From NCBI GenBank assembly GCA_021018995.1, contig CM037598.1:76774671-76838670 (forward strand): a DNA stretch of 64,000 nt, read 5' to 3'. Position numbers and translations under genes: made by a program. This document shows, one piece after another, positions 11,535 to 21,833 of the stretch. The stretch is from Chloranthus sessilifolius. Lineage: Eukaryota > Streptophyta > Magnoliopsida > Chloranthales > Chloranthaceae. Under the pieces are notes generated by a model that saw only the letters and a program-made list of their open reading frames with translations, made no database searches and was not told where the DNA came from. Positions within the stretch are counted from its first letter, which is position 1. Every line of letters starts with the position of its first letter.

Positions 11535-11733
11535 ATCTGAAATTGATGAGAGCCTACGAGGCTATGTAATGAAGTCAGTTGGAAAAAAATGGAGAGACCA
11601 CAAGTTTCATTTGAAGACCAAATACTACAACAAACATGCAAATTATGGTATTCGATTGTCACCTTGCCCTCCTAATGTACATCAGAAACAATGGAAAACC
11701 CTCGTTCACTAGTGGCGATCAGAAGATGGAAAG
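11535..11733 (+). pseudogene. Transposase_24 core exon, one stop
   Basis: An exon between aaaccag and aag|gtaaat encodes SEIDESLRGYVMKSVGKKWR, then DHKFHLKTKYY and a region ending in WRSEDGK. The K.WRD.K..LK..YY pattern and the later W..LV..W.SE are the defining core of Pfam Transposase_24, found in CACTA-associated proteins of plants. A TAG at 11710-11712 replaces the usual residue before W. The intron that follows (11734-11811) has a clean GT-AG structure. Confidence 0.85.
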
Positions 11734-11811
11734 GTAAATTTTAATTATGTAATATTTTAAGTAGAAAAAATAAGTATTACAATCTCATTAGCGATCAACT
11801 TTATAATATAG

Positions 11812-11889
11812 CAAATAAGCAAAAGAAATAAGGATATTCGAAAACGCCAAATGCAACCAAAAAGCTTTGCTAGAGTTCACTACGAGGCG
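11812..11889 (+). pseudogene. Transposase_24 gene, small exon (SKRNK...SFARVHYEA)
   Basis: Flanked by aatatag and gcg|gtatgc, this exon reads QISKRNKDIRKRQMQPKSFA then RVHYEA with no stop. In the family, the Trp/Ser-Glu segment is followed by S..NK.NR.....H..G..SFAR, which fits in register across the splice and supports the intron positions on both sides. Confidence 0.85.
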
Positions 11890-11987
11890 GTATGCATTTT
11901 ATTTAATATATTCACTTTTAATTAGTTGCATGTCGTTTATGATATTATTTAAGTCTGCACCAAAGTGAATGACTTTTTTTGACACAG

Positions 11988-12086
11988 TGAATGAAGAGTG
12001 AGCCACAAACTGCACCTAGCCGAGTAGATGTGTTTATGAAGACACATTCCCGTAAAGATGGTAAGCCTGTCAATGTTGAGGCTGAG
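11988..12086 (+). pseudogene. Transposase_24 gene, exon split by a hAT element (left part)
   Basis: After gacacag the exon continues in phase with a TGA (11988-11990, probably a former Arg codon), then KSEPQTAPSRVDVFMKTHSR and KDGKPVNVEAE. F..THSRKDG..V is the conserved stretch that follows Transposase_24. The exon stops exactly at the left end of the hAT element. The missing 3' end is on the far side (16475-16483), where actaagatg precedes a gtaagt donor. The right target duplication (aggctaag) restores the interrupted codons. Confidence 0.85.
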
Positions 12087-12457
12087 CTAGGAAGCACCAG
12101 TGCGGGTACAACATACGGGTACAGTGATACGACAATTTTTAAAAAATCAAGGTATGGGTGTGGCGGGGTACTTATATTAAAAAATTATTTTATTTATATT
12201 TATATATATTTTAGCCTAAAATATATATAAATATATATATATAATAATTTTTAAATATAAAAAATAGTTAATAAATAATTAACCATAAAACAACACAAAA
12301 AATAATAATTCAAGAGACAAATTCATTCCGAAAGATATATTTAGAGTTGACGGCTCAAATTAAAATGTAACATGAGTGTTACTATGCAAAATCCCAACAA
12401 CACTTCAACCTCAACTTGTCATGAATTAAATGTCAAAATAAAAAACAAATATATAAA

Positions 12458-14724
12458 CTATTTAGAAACAACATCAAACGATGTCAGTATCCATCTCAGC
12501 GCATCCACGTCAGCGAATGTAATAGACTCCAAATCCGGTTCATCTAATGAGAGACTTGCAATCTCAAGTACCCCAGCACCTCCAAATGATTCATTCCAAA
12601 TGTCTCCTGTAATATCCCACATCTTGTTTGCTCCATTGGCATACCCTTCATTCTTTCTCGATAGAAGTCGAAGATTAGTATGAACATAAACTAAATCTTC
12701 AGTACGTTTTGGCAAAATTTTATTTCTCTTTAAGGAATGATTTAAGGAGTATGTACTCCAGTTCCTCTCACAGCACGATGATGAACATGGTTGTCCACGA
12801 ATCTTGAAGGGTAAGCCTTGGAGTAATGACAACAAAGCTCCATGAGTATACCACCAAACTTTTGATTCTAATGTCCACCTGTCTTCCAAACAATCAAATT
12901 CACTAAATTGATCTAGACTTCTGGAAAACTTTGCATACTCTGACATTCACCCTTGCTCTTTTTGGAGAATTGGGAAAAAATCTTTTCAGGCATTCGTTCT
13001 TCTCTGCACATATTTCTGCATCAATGTGGGGAGGAACACGATTTGGAGCCTCATTGATCCATTTCACACTATAGTTACTGGTTATAAAATACAAAAAAGA
13101 TTATTAGCATTCAAAAAGTCTGAAATAAAAAATTGGTACAATATATTAAGTAAACAAAAATACCTAGGATTCAACGACATGGCCAAGCAATGGAGTGGAG
13201 TACAACTCTTAGTCCATCGATCGACAAGTATACTATAAACCACATCATAGAAAATCGATGTTTGACTCTCTTCCTTGCCTTCAAATGTAAAGATTGTCTT
13301 CTTCACATTTTCAATCATCGTATCTCACATATCATACACTATGTGAAGAATAGGCTTATCTGTGTCAGCACGCCTAAGCATTTCATATATAGGATTGATG
13401 AAGGAAGCAATGTAATCGACCTTATCCCACCAAGTATCACTTAATACTAGCTCTTTCACAGTTGCAGCTTTCCCTGGATCCTCTTCTCTATACGAAGACC
13501 ATTCCTCACTAATCACCATACTTTGAAGACCCCTTCTTACAAGCTTCAATCTTTTTAACATGACTATGACTGAAGCAAATGTTGTCTCAGCAACAGCTAA
13601 AAACTTCAAAGGGCTAAATTCATTAATCAGTGCTAGCCTCCTTGAGTGATTAACGATAAAAATCTGTATGAATGAAGCGTCATCGGCTATTTGAGTGATC
13701 CAATTGCATTCATTGTATGCGATCTCATTCCTCTCTGTGTTCTTTGCTGCGCAAATATTCTTCAGAGCCAGATTAAAGGTGTGGACTGTACACAAGGAGT
13801 CCAAAAAATATGAGGATATTCGGCTCAACAAGAGACCCAGCTGCTTTCATCACAGGCGCATTATCTGTTATGATTTGGACCATGTTATAAGGTCCAGCCT
13901 CCTTAATAACATCTAGAAGCAGTGTAGCAATATAATGTCTATCCTTATATTCTTTCGTGCCATCAACTACTTTCAAAAAAACTGGCCCTCCATCCGATGC
14001 AGCCATGAAATTGATAAGTGGCTTCTTCTGTGCATCGATCCATCCATCAGATATTATGTTAACCCATTTCTCTTTCCATGTCCCTCTAATTGGCTCCAAC
14101 AACCTCTCTATCTGACCCTTCTCTCTCTGCAATAATGTGGTTCGTAGAGAATTGTAGTTAGGAGGAATATAGCCATTAAGATTTTTATTTGCTGCAAACT
14201 TGAAGGCCGAAACATAATATGGGTTTCTTGCAAAATGGAATGGTAGGCCACCAGAATAAAACATCCTAGCAATAATCATAGTCAATTGTTCGTGCTCCTC
14301 ATTGTTCCATATTTTTTTCAAGGGAGAATCCCCAACCTGTCTTCTTTTCCTAAGGGCGGGAGGTTCAACAATACTACCAGTATCACTAATCAGAGTTGAG
14401 CTATCATGACTACTTGCAATGGATCGAACAGGTAGAGGGCCTTGCTTTAGTCTCTTCATTTTTTCCGCTTCATCCTCTAAATTTCTCATCTCCCTTATAT
14501 GTTCGAGTAAAACTTTACTGCAAACAGCAACTCCCACACCCCTAACTTTGAGTAAATGTGTCTTTTACTTTAGAATACGACCCAGTATACGTCTCATTGC
14601 AGTAATTGCAAGTCCATCTTTAGATACTACTGCCACCATCAGATGCCCCTAATTTGGTAACGTATCTCCATAGAGGACGAGTATCGTCACTCACACCGGT
14701 GCTAAAACTACGAGAAACGCTCAT
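12458..14724 (-). pseudogene. hAT transposase with BED finger, DUF659 and hAT dimerisation region; frameshifted
   Basis: Starting at the ATG at 14724, the minus strand shows, in order, an N-terminal WRYVTKLG, a broken BED zinc finger (CNYCNETYTGSYSKVK, then a frame change to HLLKVRGVGVAVC), a DUF659 block (ISDGWIDAQKKPLINFMA; ITDNAPVMKAAG), the segment HTFNLALKNI, and a C-terminal dimerisation region (RGQPCSSSCCERNWSTYS; LVYVHTNLRLLSRK). At least three frameshifts (near 14560, 13815 and 12940) and an intron at about 13095-13170 separate the pieces. DUF659 forms part of the RNase H-like catalytic core. The dimerisation region pairs transposase subunits. The gene sits inside the 12087-16466 element and would have moved it. 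Confidence 0.92.
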
Positions 14725-14810
14725 TGGCGATGCAAAGTTGAAAAAATATGTCCATAAAAGAAAATTATACTTATAAATATGCATATATGTAAAGTTGTGA
14801 ACCATCTGAT

Positions 14811-15133
14811 TGATGATATTTAATATCAGCCATTAATAGTGAAAACAATGGTTGATATTAAAGTCCATAAATCAGATGGCTTAAATCTCGCTACAATGCC
14901 ATTTCTGGCCCATTATGATTGATGTCAAATGATTTAAAGTCCCTAACAGTACAGATCACTACATCGTAAAATGTTGATCGATAATCTTTAATATCAGCCA
15001 TGAATATTGTAAAGTGTAAACAATGGTTAATATTAAAGTCCACAATCAGATGGCTTAAATCACCCTACAATGCCATTTTTGGGCCCATTGTGACTGAAAT
15101 TAAATGACTTAAATCTCCTTAACGGTACAAATC
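14811..15133. repeat. 168-bp tandem duplication inside the hAT element
   Basis: Two copies starting tttaatatcagcca (14819 and 14987) share long blocks including cagatggcttaaatc and acaatgccatttt. They lie upstream of the transposase ATG, in its 5' region. Confidence 0.8.
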
Positions 15134-15406
15134 ACATCTTAAACACATTTTTTTGGTATAAGTCTATAAGATCATTTAAACACATTTTTTGGGTATACAT
15201 GATGGTCACGTGAGTCAGTCAAAAATCTGGTCACGTAAGTCGGACCAATCACACATCAAGTTTTATGCGACGGACTATCTTGACCGTCATTTAAGCACCA
15301 AATGATATTTAAATGATCTTATACCATTTATTGGCTTATGATCTTGGAACGGTGGTTCTTAATTTTTGATGGCTGATATTGAACACCATCAAAATTAAGG
15401 ATATTT

Positions 15407-15524
15407 AAGATCGGCGATCATTTAAATTAAGAACCATATCAGCCATCAAAAAATCCGCTTTAAGATCGGCAATCATTTAAATTAAGAACCATTAAACCAT
15501 ATCAACCATAAAAAATCACGCTTT
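15407..15524. repeat. Tandem repeat of about 55-63 bp inside the hAT element
   Basis: aagatcggc(g/a)atcatttaaattaagaacca begins copies at 15407 and 15462. Both end near a gctttaa. Confidence 0.75.
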
Positions 15525-15810
15525 AAATTAAAAATCTTGAAAGGGGCGTTGACACAAGCGCCAAAATTTTTACTCGGGCCATGTACCTAATAGGCAAATG
15601 CCTAATAAACAAATTTGGTTCCACAGTCGACATAGTCAACATAGGTAAACTATGGGCCACCGGTGCTTCTTTTTTAATTCATAGTCTGTGGCGATCTCCA
15701 ATTGCAAGGTTCAGATTTTTCCACGTGTTTCACAGTTTCACTCCTCTAAATATATAATTATACATACATATGACTAACACTGTAACGCATCATCTTCATT
15801 TGACCCTCCT

Positions 15811-15814
<4 letters not shown>

Positions 15815-15861
<47 letters not shown>
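15815..15861. repeat. (CT)n microsatellite
   Basis: An uninterrupted run of about 23 CT units. It reads (GA)n in the direction of the hAT transposase and lies in its distal 5' region. Confidence 0.95.
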
Positions 15862-15863
<2 letters not shown>

Positions 15864-16474
15864 CAGCTACCAGATCTAAGAAAATCAAGGAAAAAAAAAA
15901 CTACGCAGGAAAGAAGAAGAGGAAAGAAAAGGAAAAATAAATACCTCAAGACGTTCTTCCAGATCTGAGAAGCAGCAGAGCAGCTAGTAGATCTGAGAAG
16001 CAACAGAGCAGACCTTCCCAAGGAGCGCAGAGGTACACCCTTGCTACTTCTCCTTCTAATCTTCTTCTTCTATTTTTTTTTTCCTACTTTTGCAACCCTG
16101 AAAAAGAGCTAGAGTTTTTGCTCTTGTTCTTTTAATCTTCTTCTTCTTCTTCGTATTTTTTCCCTTACTTTTGCAACCCTAAAAAAGAGTCGGATCAAAT
16201 CAATCTATCAAATCAGTCGTATACCAATTTCAGCCCCTAATAAAGCAACCCTAAAAAATAGGGATTAAATAATTAAAATAAATAAATTAAATTTTTGAAC
16301 TCCGTACCCCGACTGTATCCCAACCGTATCCCGACAGTACCCGATTTTTATTTTTATTTTTATTTTTGGGAAACTCGTGGGATACGCATGCAAGCGTATC
16401 CCACCCGTATCCCATACGTATGGGATATGGGTGCGGCGCCCTATTCGCCGTATCTGTGCTTCCTAGAGGCTAAG

Positions 16475-16483
16475 ACTAAGATG
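16475..16483 (+). pseudogene. Transposase_24 gene, remainder of the split exon
   Basis: Directly after the right target duplication, actaagatg is followed by gtaagttt, a strong donor. It continues the frame of 11988-12086, giving Ala-Lys-Thr-Lys-Met at the join. Confidence 0.75.
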
Positions 16484-16614
16484 GTAAGTTTACCAATCTT
16501 CTTGCTAATATTGTATGTTTAAATTATAAGATTTTGATAATTATAAGTGGGCCAAAATTTAAATACAAGCTACTATGTAGGCAATGTTGCAAAACTTTAT
16601 ACAGAACCCACCTG

Positions 16615-16966
16615 TGAGCTCTGATGGTTCAACCTCCTAAATAGATGTGTTTACTTACGCGATGGGAGATGAAAAACCCGATCGTGTCCGGGGCCATGGA
16701 TTATGGGCAACCCCTTCGAGTTATTTCCGATCAAGCTCCAGCCATCGTTGTTGCGGAGTGAGCTTGCTACAATGAAGGGGCAAGTGCAAGAAATCCAGAC
16801 CCAGCTAGCTGAAAAACCAGCCATGATGGACGCTCAAATAGAGAAAAAAGTGGCAAAAAGAACGGCCATATTAGAGGCCCAAATAGAAGAAAAGTTGGCA
16901 GAAAAAACTGCTGCAATGAAGGCCAAGATGCAAAAATTTATGAAGATGATGCAAAGTTTAACACAG
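16615..16966 (+). pseudogene. Transposase_24 gene, C-terminal coiled-coil exon, with stop and frameshift
   Basis: After tatacag the frame reads PPVSSDGSTS, a TAA (16638-16640), then DVFTYAMGDEKPDRVRGHGL and WATPSSYF. RVRG.G is the conserved C-terminal motif of these plant proteins. After a frame change near 16750 the exon encodes a charged helix rich in Lys, Glu, Ala and Gln (for example MKGQVQEIQTQLAEKP) that would form a coiled coil. It ends ttaacacag|gtatat at 16966. Such coiled coils probably mediate self-association; that role is inferred. Confidence 0.75.
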
Positions 16967-17135
16967 GTATATGCAATTATTCTTTATTTTCTTTTGTTGT
17001 ATTTATTGATTCATTTCGTAAATAAAGCGTCGACCTTCCTTTAATTTGCATTATTTTTATAGTCACAATTAATTTGCATGATTTTTATAGTCAATTGTGA
17101 CGTAGATGAAGTTTTTTTTTTTTTTTAAATGGCAG

Positions 17136-17162
17136 GCTAGCAGCAGTAGAGACCATGTATAA
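17136..17162 (+). pseudogene. Transposase_24 gene, candidate last exon
   Basis: A T-rich tract ending aaatggcag precedes ASSSRDHV and a TAA at 17160-17162. The short serine-rich end is plausible but not diagnostic. Confidence 0.4.
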
Positions 17163-17299
17163 AGAAGACATTAGGTGTGATCTTCAGACCTTATGCGACT
17201 GACCACTTGTTGTCTTCATATGGCACCCTCTATATATATATTGTTAACTCTGCCTCAACAGATTTTAAACTGCTGAGTAAAATATAATCAATAAACTGT

Positions 17300-17360
17300 T
17301 GGATTACAATCGACCTGTTTAAGGCCAGGTCAAAACCTGGCCCGTTGAGACCCTACTACA
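17300..17360. repeat. Single end of the GGGTCGG hAT-like MITE family
   Basis: Inverted, this reads TAGGGTCTCAACGGGCCAGG, close to the TAGGGCTGTCAA terminus of the copies at 4362 and 7993. The partner end was not found. Confidence 0.4.
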
Positions 17361-17490
17361 GTCTGAATCGGGTTGGGCTGTTGCTGTTCAGAATTTTAAA
17401 ATTACCAAACTCTCATTTTGTATTGTTGCAGTTCAGAATTCAAACAGAGACATTCTTACTGTGTTTTCAAGGCCATTTAATTAGTGTCAT

Positions 17491-17588
17491 AGTGCTGAAG
17501 CTGTGCCTTTGGACGACTTTAGCATCAAGGCCTACTATCAATCGAAGAAACCATTCACAGTCCCTATCGCCAATGTGATAAACGAGTC
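17491..17588 (+). pseudogene. Coding-like exon, family not recognised
   Basis: The frame encodes SAEAVPLDDFSIKAYYQSKK then PFTVPIANVINE with no stop. Composition and codon flow look like a real conserved protein rather than random sequence. The 3' limit is approximate. It probably belongs with the exon at 17930-18134. I recognise neither, and both may be a captured or dead fragment. Confidence 0.4.
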
Positions 17589-17929
17589 CTCAGTTTTTAT
17601 GTTAATTGTTTGATTTTGATATCTGCTGTTGTAGAAGTAGCAGATGATTTTTTTTGGGGTAGTTCAGATTTAGGATATGGCATGCATTACCAAACTCTCA
17701 ATTTTTTTTTGGAAAATTTCTTAAGAAGGAAAATATTGGCTGTGTTTGGGTTAACTCATATAAGAGCAGAAGCAACTCTCCTTCAGAGTAGATAAACTTT
17801 GCTCTGGCAGATAGCAGACAGAGAGTAGTTTTATCACTTAAAACAACTCTCTATGAGATTATAGTCTCTCTTCACACCTGCATGTATGTAAAATCAGAGC
17901 TGACATGCATCTTGTTGTCTCTTGTACAG

Positions 17930-18134
17930 TTATCTTGTCGGCTCTTTAGATGCTGGAATGATCGAGAGTAGTGGTGTGTTCTCCCTTGGCAATAGATAAG
18001 TGACAGGTCCATTTCTCAACTCAAATGAATATCGGTTTGCAACATGCCCACCATCTTATGTGTTACCCATTCCTCAAAAAGTAAAGGAAATTGATGATCT
18101 TGAAAATTTTGCTTTGAAGTTTCCAGCCTTATAA
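17930..18134 (+). pseudogene. Coding-like exon, family not recognised, one internal stop
   Basis: After ttgtacag the frame reads YLVGSLDAGMIESSGVFSLG, a TAA at 17997-17999 (expected Gln or another residue), then TGPFLNSNEYRFATCPPSYV and a charged tail including VKEIDDLENFALKFPAL before TAA at 18132-18134. The motif NEYRFATCPPSYVLP should be searchable. The single stop in an otherwise protein-like frame suggests a pseudogene. Confidence 0.45.
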
Positions 18135-19520
18135 GAGATCGATTCTTGATTTATAAGGTTAAAGAGTTGTGGGGTTAAGATGAGCACATGGTCTCTGTAG
18201 GGTTGAAGAGGATATTGATGTTGGGAGTCCCTCCCCTTTTTCCACAACACTCAGATTTCTCCTTATATGATGCCTTGAGATGCACTTCCAGCTATCTTTT
18301 TATTTCTCCCTTTTTCATGCTTGCCATATGCTCTCTTTGATGAGAATTTTTTGCATCTCTTTGATAAAATAAAAAATAAAAACTTGTAGATTCTGTATCG
18401 TGCACCATATAGCCCCTTGCAACTTTAAGTGTAGTTGAAAGGACATATCGGGAAAATAGGTATCAAGGTGCTATAGTACTGCATGGGCAAAAAGTACTTA
18501 AATCTGTGGATGAATAAGAGTGCTTCACTCATGGAAACTCCTGTCAACAGTCATTTAGTTTAAATGCCTAGTTTTGATGATTGGTTTGAAGCATAGTGGC
18601 CAAAAATGTGTTTTTCTTTTCGAAAAATGATTTATTCTTTTAAAATGCATTTTGGTAAAAAAATGTATTTTTTTGAAAATAACGTATGAAACACTGTTTA
18701 AAACGAAAAATCGTGTATTTTTCAAAACATATGTTTTAAATGCATTTTCTTCACAAAATAAACACGATTTTGATTATAGGATCATATATATATTTTTATA
18801 TATTTTTTGTAATTATTAATTTTTATTAAGTTTTTTAAAATTTTCCTTTTTCCCCCTAAATTGCTTAAATTTACTTATTTACTTTCAGAGCCATTTTATT
18901 CCCGTACTTAAACTTAGTCACTATGGCTCGAAGCCATGAACTGAAAAAACCAACATCTGATTCACCGTGTTGTAATGGGAAGAATTTTTTTCCTTGTTGA
19001 ACAAAAAAAAGAACTTGTAGATTACCTATCAGGCGAAATATAACCCATAGCAACGTTATGATTATGAAGGAACGAAACTTAATAGTTTACTTTAAACTTT
19101 AAACTTCTCGGACTGATTTGCTAATTTCATGTCTGAGAAACCATTGCATAAATTTTATAGTTTCATGGTGTTTTGTTCATTTTCTCCTCTACCACAGGGC
19201 TCATCTTCAAAGTTATCTGTTTGCTTCAATTATTTCGTAAGATGTGATGAGAAATTGTTGCATAATCTTTGCTTTTTGGGGATTTTGTTCCTTTAAAATT
19301 GTATGATAGATTGGTTTCATGAAAGAACAAAAAATTGATGATGTTTGTAATTTTGTGTGTTTCGTTGCAGGATCAATTGGGATGGAATGTGCATATCTGT
19401 GTAGCGAATGCTATTGTTCTATTTTGAATTGTGAATTCCCTCTGGTTGAAGTTTTAAAGCAATTGTGTTTGCTTTTAGGATCTCTCTGTTGCAATTGAAG
19501 TATTTTTTGGTAGATTGGTG
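18135..19520 (+). other. No clear gene; possible 3' exon near 19371
   Basis: Mostly AT-rich, with a low-complexity tract at 18600-18790. Near 19360-19430, tttcgttgcag is followed by a short frame reading DQLGWNVHICVANAIVLF and a stop, which could be a terminal exon and 3' UTR. That UTR-like DNA is then interrupted by the LTR element at 19521. Confidence 0.3.
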
Positions 19521-19873
19521 TGACAGGCCCCAGTCAAAATTGCTGAAATATTGATAATTGCTCTCTTCGTATGAGAACAAACCACAAGGTTTGGGATAAT
19601 AATTTTCAATTTTTCTTAACTTGATTACAACCTAAATATTTATAGACCACAAAATAACTACCAACACCCATAAATATAAACACTCTTACCACTAACAATC
19701 ATAATAACTCCCCACTAAATGTAAACACTAAGCCCAATACCAATTAATAACTTCCCATATTGAAAATAATTACTCACTTGATAACTAACTAATTATTCAA
19801 AATAGTAAAAAAAAATATTCCACATAAATCATGAGCACCTTAGTTGGGTGTATTACAATTAGAGAACGTATCA
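19521..19873 (-). repeat. 3' LTR of the deleted element
   Basis: 353 bp, aligned by eye along its length with 20611-21313 apart from the MITE. It shares accacaaggtttgggataat, ataactaccaacacccataa and other blocks. Confidence 0.85.
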
Positions 19874-20078
19874 TTCCACCCTTCTTGAAATCAATCTTGT
19901 CCACAATGTTGAAAATTTAAAAATTAGATAATGTTCCACCAGGGTCTTTGCATTCTAGAAGTCCCATCTGGATACGTAATGCGCATGCGATATGTGGTTG
20001 AGGAATTATCCCCATTGTTTGTCAGTAAAATATTCTCATCTTTAATGTGTCATCCTTCAAAACACTTGGTTGTTTTTA

Positions 20079-20465
20079 TTACTTAATTAAAATAACGTTC
20101 AAATGAATCATTCCTATTGGTGTGATTGTCGCAGAGAAAAGACAATCTATGTTCACGATCTTGGAAATCTCAATCACGTGTTCTCTTTCTGAAATCTCGA
20201 CCATTCCTTTTGTGTAAATTACGGTCAAAATTTCAAAGGGTCTCATGGATTCTTCTGAGACGGGAGTTATAACCTTGTCATTAGTTACAAGGCAAATTTG
20301 ATCTATGGCTTCCCATTCCGTAATTGAAGAAATAACTTGACTTCCCTCCATCTTCGGATCCTCACCAGAGTATTTTGAAAATTTCAACTTCACCATCTTG
20401 AAAGAGAATCTTTCTATTACTATCATTCTCCTCTCGATGCGGACGGAAAGATCCTTCTCGCCCAC
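20079..20465 (-). pseudogene. gag-like remnant, 128 codons
   Basis: The frame contains KMVKLKFSKYSGEDP, which resembles the plant gypsy Gag start (VKL.FP.F.GEDP), then diverges with no further recognisable domain, as if joined to other sequence by an internal deletion. It is too short for Gag and encodes no enzyme. Confidence 0.5.
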
Positions 20466-20598
20466 AGTTGTTGTTAGAGGCCTCTCTGGTTGAAAAGAAA
20501 GTTTATGATAATTTGTTGATGGTGTCCTTTAATCGTTGCATTCTATCTTGAACTCTACCGATTGATGCGCTCTTTGTTGGACGCCATTGTAAACACAA

Positions 20599-20610
20599 CT
20601 TTGATACCAA
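20599..20610 (-). other. Primer-binding site
   Basis: The minus strand reads TTGGTATCAAAG immediately after the LTR end CTATCA, matching the 3' end of initiator-Met tRNA over at least eight bases. Confidence 0.7.
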
Positions 20611-21313
20611 TGATAGGTCCCAGTAAAAACTGCTGAAATAATGATAATTGCTCTTTTCGAGTGAGAATAGACCACAAGGTTTGGGATAATACTTTTCAAT
20701 TTTCCTTAACTTGATTACAACCTAGATATTTAGGCTGCGTATGACAGCTCTCTGCTAGCCCCTGTCATAGCAGAGTTCACCTTTTTTAGTTGGTTCCTAT
20801 TCTCTTGTCTAACTCCCTGTAAAAGAGGATTTACCTGCTCTAGCAACAACCTTTCTACTCTCTACTAACTCCCTACCAAAGCAAATAAAATCTGCTCTGA
20901 CAAGGAGTGAGAAGAGAAGATGATAGAATTGTTGAACAGGTAAATCTTGCAGCAAATCTTGTTATGCAAGGAGTTATCAAAGAGAAGGAGTACCTGCTAA
21001 AACAGGTAGCATAATGTTAGCAAAGAGAATGAGAACCTACTAAAGCAGGTGAGCTCTGCTATAACAAGGGTTAGCAAAAAGTTATGTCATACGCAACCTT
21101 ATAGACTACAAAATAACTACCAACACCCATAAACATAGGCACTCCTACCACTAGCAATCATTATAACTCTCCACTAAATGCAAACACTAAGCTCACTATC
21201 AATTAATAACTACTCACGTGATAACTAACTAATTATTCAAAATAGTAAAAAGAAATATTTCAAGTAAATCATAAACACCTTAGTTGTGTGTATTGTAATT
21301 AGAGAATATATCA
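20611..21313 (-). repeat. 5' LTR carrying a nested MITE
   Basis: 703 bp in total, about 334 bp without the MITE and one copy of its target site, close to the length of the other LTR. Confidence 0.85.
20733..21098. mobile_element. Tourist-like (PIF/Harbinger) MITE, 366 bp
   Basis: The termini GGCTGCGTATGACA and, inverted, GGTTGCGTATGACA match at 13 of 14 positions. TTA flanks both sides (20730-20732 and 21099-21101), the 3-bp target typical of Harbinger. Alignment of the two LTRs gives the empty site directly, so the ends are secure. Confidence 0.88.
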
Positions 21314-21529
21314 CGGTGTGTAAAGATTTAATTACTTTTAAGAATTACTTCAAATTCTATGGCTCATTTGAAACTTTGGGCTTTGTACTCACAAAGTAGG
21401 CTTTGTATTTTTTGAGACATATGCCATGAATGTATGGAAACACCATCTTTGCTACATGATTTGATTGAAGGTCAATCATCCAAATTTCTTAAGAAGAAAA
21501 ATATTGGCCGTGTTTGGGTTACTATTATA

Positions 21530-21824
21530 AGATGACTATTAGCGGCGATTATGAACCTATTAGCGGCATTTATAAGAAATTATTAGCAGTGTTTTTGAAT
21601 TTCCTCATAACTATTAGCGGCGTTTATAAAACCCAAAATATATTTTACCTTTTTTCTGCGTTTTTCTGGAGTGTCGCATTTGTGAAACTATTAGTGGTGT
21701 TTTGAAATGCCGCTAATGACCCCAATACTTTTCCTGACATCTCAATTAGAGGCATTTGAAATAACGCGGCTATTGAATTTGCGGCGTTTTAGAAATGCCA
21801 CTGATAGTCAATTTTTTTGTGGTG
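21530..21824. mobile_element. CACTA-like remnant with attagcggc repeats
   Basis: Repeated attagcggcg/gtttataa motifs end in tttttttgtggtg at 21824, a CACTA terminus with one change (inverted CACCACAAAAAAA). The family resembles the short element at 55359-55500. The left end is unclear. Confidence 0.55.
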
Positions 21825-21833
21825 TCATCAAGC

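Larger units (their letters stand above)
12087..16466 (-). mobile_element. 4.38-kb hAT transposon inserted in the Transposase_24 gene
   Basis: Terminal inverted repeats CTAGGAAGCAC (12087-12097) and GTGCTTCCTAG (16456-16466) are perfect over 11 bp. They continue imperfectly into tracts of repeated gggtac/gtatccc motifs. The 8-bp flanks aggctgag (12079-12086) and aggctaag (16467-16474) match at 7 of 8 positions, the length expected for hAT. Inside are a minus-strand hAT transposase, two tandem repeats and a (CT)n tract. The reading frame of the host exon is recovered if the element and one flank copy are removed, which independently confirms both ends. Confidence 0.92.
19521..21313 (-). mobile_element. 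Internally deleted LTR retrotransposon, probably gypsy-derived
   Basis: Two related LTRs (19521-19873 and 20611-21313) begin TGATA and end CA when read on the minus strand. They flank only about 740 bp of internal DNA. The flanks tggtg (19516-19520) and cggtg (21314-21318) look like a 5-bp target duplication with one change. A primer site adjoins the right LTR, and a purine tract (aagaagggtggaa, minus strand) adjoins the left one. Only a short gag-like frame remains, so it could move only with proteins supplied by another element. Confidence 0.85.

Noticed and set aside
13082-14652. Several plus-strand frames of 60-85 codons
   Set aside because: Shadows of the minus-strand hAT transposase.
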